From assembly GCF_001050135.1 (NCBI RefSeq), contig NZ_CP012040.1:3861001-3925000 (forward strand): 64,000 nt of DNA, given 5' to 3'. Below the pieces are notes generated by a model that ran no database searches, was not told where the DNA came from, and worked only from the letters and a program-made list of their open reading frames with translations. This document shows positions 59,775 to 64,000 of the stretch, piece by piece. Position 1 is the first letter of the stretch; each line of letters opens with the position of its first letter. This DNA comes from Cyclobacterium amurskyense (GTDB lineage Bacteria > Bacteroidota > Bacteroidia > Cytophagales > Cyclobacteriaceae). The translations under genes and the position numbers were made by a program.

Positions 59775-62204
59775 ATGAGCCAAGCCAATTCTTTACCGCC
59801 GAATTTCATTCCTTTTCAGGTAAATAAAAAGGATGAGTTTGATATCAAAGGAATACTGTTCAAGTATTTCAGGCAATGGCCTTGGATTTTGTTAGGAATA
59901 ATTGTTGGCCTGTTGGTGGCTTATTATACCAACAAATCTACCAACCCTACCTATATCGTCAATTCTTCAATAGTAATTAAGGACGAAGAACAAAGTTTGG
60001 GAGCTGATATTTTTGGTCCTTCAGGTTTCAGGAATTTCCAAACCCGGTATAAATTAGAAAATGAATTAGGGATTTTAAAATCCCATGCATTGGCAGAAGA
60101 AACCCTTTCTCAACTGAATTTCAATACCATTTACTTAAAAGAGGAGCGGTGGAAAAACAGCCAACAGTATGGGGATGTTCCTATAGTAGTGAAAGCAGAT
60201 TGGTCAAAGCCACAACTTACGGGTGGCTTGTTCAAAATGAGGGTGTTGGACGCTTCTAGTTTTGAGCTTTCTGTTGTGGAAAACACATTCAGCTTATTTA
60301 ATCCTCTTGACCCTTTTTACAAAACTACAGTTGGTTCGGAAAATAAAACGCCTGAAGGTATTTATTCCTTCGGTGAAGCAATTACTGGTCAACATTTTAA
60401 TTTCACGGTTTCAAATTTATTTGCCAGCAATGGTGACGAGGTATTGTTTTATTTTAAAGATACCCCTTCCTTAGCCACATCCTACATAGACTTACTTCAG
60501 GTCAACTCCTCAAGCAATTTTTCTTCAGTTGTAAATCTTTCTTTGGAGACTCCAGTAAGAAGGATGGGGCAGGATTACCTAAACACCTTGATGAATACCT
60601 ATCTCAATCGTGAATTGAGAGAAAAAAATGAGGTAGCAAAGAGCACCATATTTTTTATTAATGAGCAGTTGAGAGGCATTTCTGATTCTCTTTCTTATTT
60701 TGAAGACGAATTGGAACAGTTTCGTACTGAAAACAAAGTGTTTAACCTAAGTGAGGAGGGCGCACAGATTTTCATGAAGCTTCAGGATCTTGAAAAACAA
60801 CAATCAGAGATTGGTGTCAATCTTCAATATTATCAAACCTTAAAAACCTACATAGAAGAAGATAGGGTAGATGGCTTGATAGCCCCTTCTATTGCCGGTG
60901 AAGGAGATCCTTTATTGAATGCGTTGGTGGTTGGCTTGAGCGAGTTACAGGCTGAAAAAATCAGGTTAACAGCCAATTATTCGCTTGAAACACCTGTGAT
61001 CAGGGAAGTAGAGAATAAGATTCAAAGTACCAAAGAAGCCATTGGAGAAAATGTCAGATCGGCCATAGGGAATTTGGAGAATTATCTGGCAGAATTGTCA
61101 AATAAAATTTCTATTGTTGAAAGTGAAGTTTTTAAATTGCCAGAAACTGAGAAAGTGATGCTTGGGTTGCAAAGGAAGTTTTCTATCAATGAAAACATCT
61201 ATATCTACCTTTTGGAAAAAAAGGCAGAATCGGAAATTACCCTTGCTTCTAACAAGCCGAATAACAAAATTTTGGACATAGCCATGGCTGCTTCGGCACC
61301 CATTGCACCCAAATCAATAATAAATCTAATAATAGGGTTACTTATTGGATTCTTTATTCCTGTCCTTATCATTACGGTTAAAGATTTTCTATACCAAAAG
61401 GTAAAGGACCCAAAAGAACTAGAAAAGGCCTTGGTAGTACCTCTGGTTGGGATGATAGGCCGACACAAGGAGAAAGATTCACTATCTGTATTAAATCACC
61501 TTAGGTCCACTGTATCTGAATCTTTTCGTAGTTTACGGGCAGATATTCCCTATCTAAGTAATAATAAGAACAAATTGACCTTGTTGTTCACCTCTACCAT
61601 CTCTGGTGAAGGAAAAACCTTTATTTCTATTAATATGGCTTCGGTTTATTCATTAATGGGAAAAAAAACAATTTTGATCGGTCTGGATTTGAGAAAACCA
61701 AAGATTGCAGATGATTTTGGGTTGAAAAATGATCAAGGAATAAGTACCTGCTTAAGTAGAGGGGGGGCTTGGAAAGAAGTTGTTAAGCCATCAGGTTATG
61801 AGAACCTGGATGTAATATTGTCTGGTCCTATTCCTCCAAACCCCGCAGAATTACTGCTACAAGAAAATTTCAGTACATTAATCAAGGAAATTCAGGAAGC
61901 TTATGATGTAGTGATTTTAGATTGTCCTCCCGTAGGATTGGTTTCCGAAACCAAAGAATTAATGAAATATGCAGACATAAACTTTTTTGTTTTTCGCCAG
62001 AAATACTCTGCTTTGGCGAATATTCAATTTTGTAACGATTTGTCTACGAAAGGTGGCATTCATAAAATTTATGCAGTGCTTAATGATGTACATGGAACCC
62101 ATGGATATGGTTACCAATACGGCTATTATACTTCAGATGTAAGTGCCTATGGTTACCATGATATACAGGACAAACCTTGGTGGAAAAAAATTGGTAGGCG
62201 ATAG
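59775..62204 (+). CDS. Polysaccharide co-polymerase / BY-type tyrosine autokinase (Wzc-like)
   Basis: 809 residues. N-terminal Wzz/PCP domain with TM1 at ~33-50 (WPWILLGIIVGLLVAYYT), a long periplasmic coiled coil (~270-500), TM2 at ~515-535 (IINLIIGLLIGFFIPVLII), then a cytoplasmic BY-kinase: Walker A in STISGEGKTFISINMAS, Walker A' in ILIGLDLRKPKI, and Walker B in VVILDCPPVGLVSE. The C-terminus has the autophosphorylated tyrosine cluster (YGYQYGYYTSDVSAYGYH). It controls polymer chain length and export with the Wza-like protein. A cognate phosphatase and glycosyltransferases are not in the window. Its stop is only 7 bp from that of the convergent nucleotidyltransferase gene. Confidence 0.95.
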   Translation: MSQANSLPPNFIPFQVNKKDEFDIKGILFKYFRQWPWILLGIIVGLLVAYYTNKSTNPTYIVNSSIVIKDEEQSLGADIFGPSGFRNFQTRYKLENELGILKSHALAEETLSQLNFNTIYLKEERWKNSQQYGDVPIVVKADWSKPQLTGGLFKMRVLDASSFELSVVENTFSLFNPLDPFYKTTVGSENKTPEGIYSFGEAITGQHFNFTVSNLFASNGDEVLFYFKDTPSLATSYIDLLQVNSSSNFSSVVNLSLETPVRRMGQDYLNTLMNTYLNRELREKNEVAKSTIFFINEQLRGISDSLSYFEDELEQFRTENKVFNLSEEGAQIFMKLQDLEKQQSEIGVNLQYYQTLKTYIEEDRVDGLIAPSIAGEGDPLLNALVVGLSELQAEKIRLTANYSLETPVIREVENKIQSTKEAIGENVRSAIGNLENYLAELSNKISIVESEVFKLPETEKVMLGLQRKFSINENIYIYLLEKKAESEITLASNKPNNKILDIAMAASAPIAPKSIINLIIGLLIGFFIPVLIITVKDFLYQKVKDPKELEKALVVPLVGMIGRHKEKDSLSVLNHLRSTVSESFRSLRADIPYLSNNKNKLTLLFTSTISGEGKTFISINMASVYSLMGKKTILIGLDLRKPKIADDFGLKNDQGISTCLSRGGAWKEVVKPSGYENLDVILSGPIPPNPAELLLQENFSTLIKEIQEAYDVVILDCPPVGLVSETKELMKYADINFFVFRQKYSALANIQFCNDLSTKGGIHKIYAVLNDVHGTHGYGYQYGYYTSDVSAYGYHDIQDKPWWKKIGRR

Positions 62205-62211
62205 ATGCACC

Positions 62212-63396
62212 TTATTTATTTTTCAATAATTTTATTGGGAGCTTAATGGTGTCGTAAAAAAAATCAATTGGTGTATATTTTTCCGGATATGCCATCGCTT
62301 GCTTTTTCTGGTAATGGTGTTGTAAATTTTTGATGTAATATTCGGGGTCAAAGTTACCATTGTCACGATTTAGGTACCTGATATACATGCTTATTAATTC
62401 GAAACGACTGTCTCCCCAGGTACAGTTTTCCCAAATATTAAACACCATTTTATATACCCTGTTTTGATGGGTTTCCAGTCTTTCTTCAATTGGAGCAGGT
62501 AATGAAATGGATAGTAATGTTTTTAAATATTGAAATCCATCCAAAAGGACTTGTTGCAAACCATAGCTCCTTGCAGTGACCAGTATAGCTTCCCAATTTA
62601 TTTGAGTACTGTAAGTTTTCATAAAAGCAGAAAGGTCTGCAAGATGGCGCAAACGCATCCATTGGTCTTTTCCACCATGGTGAATAACCATGAGCCAGAA
62701 CAAGCTTTCTTTATCTACCTGGAGGACTCTTATTCCATAAAAATCCCTTAAGGTGGCTTTATGAAAAATCAAGGGATAGGGGAAATGGAAACTGTGAAAG
62801 TCACTTTTCACTCCCCATTGAAAGTCAAGTAATAAACTTTTATTATTTACAGGCAATTGGTAGAGGTAATTGAAGGAAAGCAATTTCTCAATATGTTGAC
62901 CTATCTCAGTTTCTGGTTGGTCAGGATTTAAAATTTCGGAACCGAAGCCTTGATCCTTTAAAACATTCATACTAGGAAGCACATCTTTTTTTTGAACCAA
63001 AACATCAATGTCTCCCCTTTCTCTTAGTTGAGGATTCTCATAAATTTCAAATTGGTATTGGAGACCTTTATGTAATATGGCGGGTATGCCGGCAGTTTCG
63101 AATTGTTGGAGTAGTTTTTTTGTGTGGTAAATATCCTTTAGGTTTTTTAGTGCATTTTGTGTGACAAATATCTTTAGGTATTCCTTGTTTTTTATAGCCA
63201 ATAAGGAAGTCTTCTTGTCATACTCAAAAAGCAATGGGCGAATGCGATGAAACTTGGCCAGCTTTAATACTTTCCGTTCATCAACAGCTATTTCAGTTTC
63301 TTTCCCATTTGCTTTCTTTCCCATATAGGCTTTTATGGAAAAGAAAAGCACCTTCATTTCAGGTAAAAAGGGGTAGAGGGACGAAAGCTGTTGCAA
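62212..63396 (-). CDS. Nucleotidyltransferase family protein (NTP_transf_5)
   Basis: 394 residues if started at TTG 63396; the ATG at 63357 would give 381. The nucleotidyltransferase signature is GIPAILHKGLQYQFEIY followed by LRERGDIDVLVQKKDV (Asp-x-Asp metal pair) and FQWGVKSDFHSFHF; then VIHHGGKDQWMRLRHLADLS. The family is common in polysaccharide loci and in lasso-peptide clusters, where it may transfer a nucleotide or sugar phosphate onto the product. Here it is followed on its 5' side by a PqqD-like gene, and divergent to that by an asparagine-synthase-like gene. The substrate is unknown. Confidence 0.8.
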   Translation of the reverse strand: MQQLSSLYPFLPEMKVLFFSIKAYMGKKANGKETEIAVDERKVLKLAKFHRIRPLLFEYDKKTSLLAIKNKEYLKIFVTQNALKNLKDIYHTKKLLQQFETAGIPAILHKGLQYQFEIYENPQLRERGDIDVLVQKKDVLPSMNVLKDQGFGSEILNPDQPETEIGQHIEKLLSFNYLYQLPVNNKSLLLDFQWGVKSDFHSFHFPYPLIFHKATLRDFYGIRVLQVDKESLFWLMVIHHGGKDQWMRLRHLADLSAFMKTYSTQINWEAILVTARSYGLQQVLLDGFQYLKTLLSISLPAPIEERLETHQNRVYKMVFNIWENCTWGDSRFELISMYIRYLNRDNGNFDPEYYIKNLQHHYQKKQAMAYPEKYTPIDFFYDTIKLPIKLLKNK

Positions 63397-63434
63397 TATT
63401 TAAAAATAAAAATAAGTGGTAATAAGGAAAAAGA

Positions 63435-63704
63435 CTACTTGATGACGATGGCATTTGCTTCAGCCATTTTTTTCAGAAATTCATTGACTGTTTTCTCACA
63501 TTGTTCCTTTGAAACCTCGTATTCCGCTAATAAAGCTTCGGTTATTTCACTGATGGTCTTTGGGTTTTCTAAGAGCAGCCAAATGCTTTTACCCGTTTCA
63601 TTTAATGTGGCATAAGAACCATTGCTTACATCCATCATGACAATGTCCCCCTCTATTTCGTTAAAAACATAAGAATCACTTCTGCTAATTTGCTTACTGG
63701 ACAT
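63435..63704 (-). CDS. PqqD-family peptide chaperone (RRE domain)
   Basis: 89 residues. The PqqD fold is recognised from IEGDIVMMDVSNGSYATLNE, TGKSIWLLLENPKTISEIT, ALLAEYEVSKEQCEKTVNEF and LKKMAEANAI. Such proteins bind the leader peptide of RiPP precursors (PqqD, lasso B1). It lies 38 bp upstream of the nucleotidyltransferase gene on the same strand and 130 bp from a divergent asparagine-synthase-like gene, the company seen in lasso-type loci. No precursor peptide is visible between them. Confidence 0.85.
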   Translation of the reverse strand: MSSKQISRSDSYVFNEIEGDIVMMDVSNGSYATLNETGKSIWLLLENPKTISEITEALLAEYEVSKEQCEKTVNEFLKKMAEANAIVIK

Positions 63705-63834
63705 GAATAGTTATTTAAATTGAGTTTATAATTTACTGTTTTTTTGTCAAGGCCTTAATCAAACCCTTTATATATAGTAAATTTAGAGGATTGAGAATGG
63801 AAATTATAATTAAATTTTAAAATAAACGAAAAAC

Positions 63835-64000
63835 ATGACTGCATTTTTTGGTTTCACAGGTAAAGGCGATTTTTTAGAACAAATGGCTACCCCGTTGAGA
63901 CATTGGTCTGCAGACCGAGAGGGCAAGTTTACTAGCAAACAGCTATCTCTGGGTTGTCTGGAAATGTATACTATTCCTGAATCCGTTTTGGCTCCTCAGC
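63835..64000 (+). CDS. Asparagine-synthase/lasso-cyclase-like protein (N-terminal part, cut by window edge)
   Basis: From the ATG at 63835, 55 codons remain open to the window end. They read MTAFFGFTGKGDF ... SLGCLEMYTIPESVLAPQ. This resembles the N-terminal glutaminase-like domain of asparagine-synthase homologues used as lasso cyclases, whose corresponding motif is close to LGHRMLRTTPESLREPQ. The usual nucleophile Cys at position 2 is Thr, as expected for members that do not hydrolyse glutamine. The ATP-pyrophosphatase domain would lie outside the window. Identity is a reasoned guess from a short fragment and from the PqqD and NTP_transf_5 neighbours. Confidence 0.6.
   Translation, partial: MTAFFGFTGKGDFLEQMATPLRHWSADREGKFTSKQLSLGCLEMYTIPESVLAPQ

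Noticed and set aside
63797..63820. Seven-codon ATG frame before the asparagine-synthase-like gene, considered as a RiPP precursor
   Set aside because: Too short for leader plus core and has no Gly/Asp pattern.
1..64000. Search by eye for CRISPR arrays, tRNA/rRNA genes, prophage, and SusC/SusD pairs
   Set aside because: None found; the carbohydrate enzymes are scattered rather than in a classic PUL.

Overview
The window is about 64 kb of AT-leaning chromosome from a Bacteroidota bacterium, most likely a marine or saline member of the Cyclobacteriaceae (Cyclobacterium/Algoriphagus/Echinicola type; inferred from gene content, not proven). Support comes from the type III glutamine synthetase, TAnnTTTG-type -7 promoter elements (two with an upstream TTG at 19-21 nt), the near absence of Shine-Dalgarno sequences, many secreted carbohydrate-active proteins and lipoproteins, DUF3857 proteins, and a PVC-type 'membrane-bound dehydrogenase'. 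No rRNA, tRNA, CRISPR array, prophage or full insertion sequence was seen.

Layout. 1-2.5 kb: a ceramidase-like protein cut by the left edge and a BNR_4/ThuA-like secreted protein. 2.6-6.3 kb: mtaB (tRNA methylthiolation) divergent from glnN. 6.7-12.2 kb: a small secreted protein, a zinc alcohol dehydrogenase and a pair of DUF3857/transglutaminase-like proteins. 12.6-20 kb: a YiaK-like 2,3-diketo-L-gulonate reductase, a GH78 alpha-L-rhamnosidase, an atypical pyruvate kinase and an MBL-rhodanese sulfur protein. 20.7-23.1 kb: feoA-feoB plus a 40-aa Cys-rich partner. 23.3-29.1 kb: a complete RND efflux operon (adaptor-pump-TolC). 30-36 kb: a secreted beta-helix protein, an ECF sigma factor with a membrane partner, an LLM flavin oxidoreductase and an old-yellow-enzyme reductase. 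36.5-40.2 kb: purL. 40.5-47 kb: a second RND system led by a TetR regulator. 47.2-49.7 kb: divergent araD and araA. 49.8-55.8 kb: a universal stress protein, a HiPIP, a propeller dehydrogenase without its cytochrome domain, and a ceramidase/esterase fusion. 56.3-58.6 kb: the membrane pyrophosphatase hppA. 58.9-62.2 kb: Wza-like export lipoprotein and BY-kinase for exopolysaccharide. 62.2-64 kb: a nucleotidyltransferase, a PqqD-like protein and the start of an asparagine-synthase-like protein, a set that resembles lasso-peptide/RiPP maturation.

The most distinctive non-coding feature is a dispersed, hairpin-rich, MITE-like repeat: five long copies (about 185-225 bp) and two short derivatives (about 50-60 bp), all between genes. 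They share imperfect terminal inverted repeats built on AACCCGgatTATGtAATAG / AACCCGaaaTATGcAATAG. One copy supplies the stop codon of its neighbour. The most interesting gene sets are the right-edge RiPP-like group next to exopolysaccharide export genes, and the HiPIP next to a dehydrogenase that has lost its own cytochrome.
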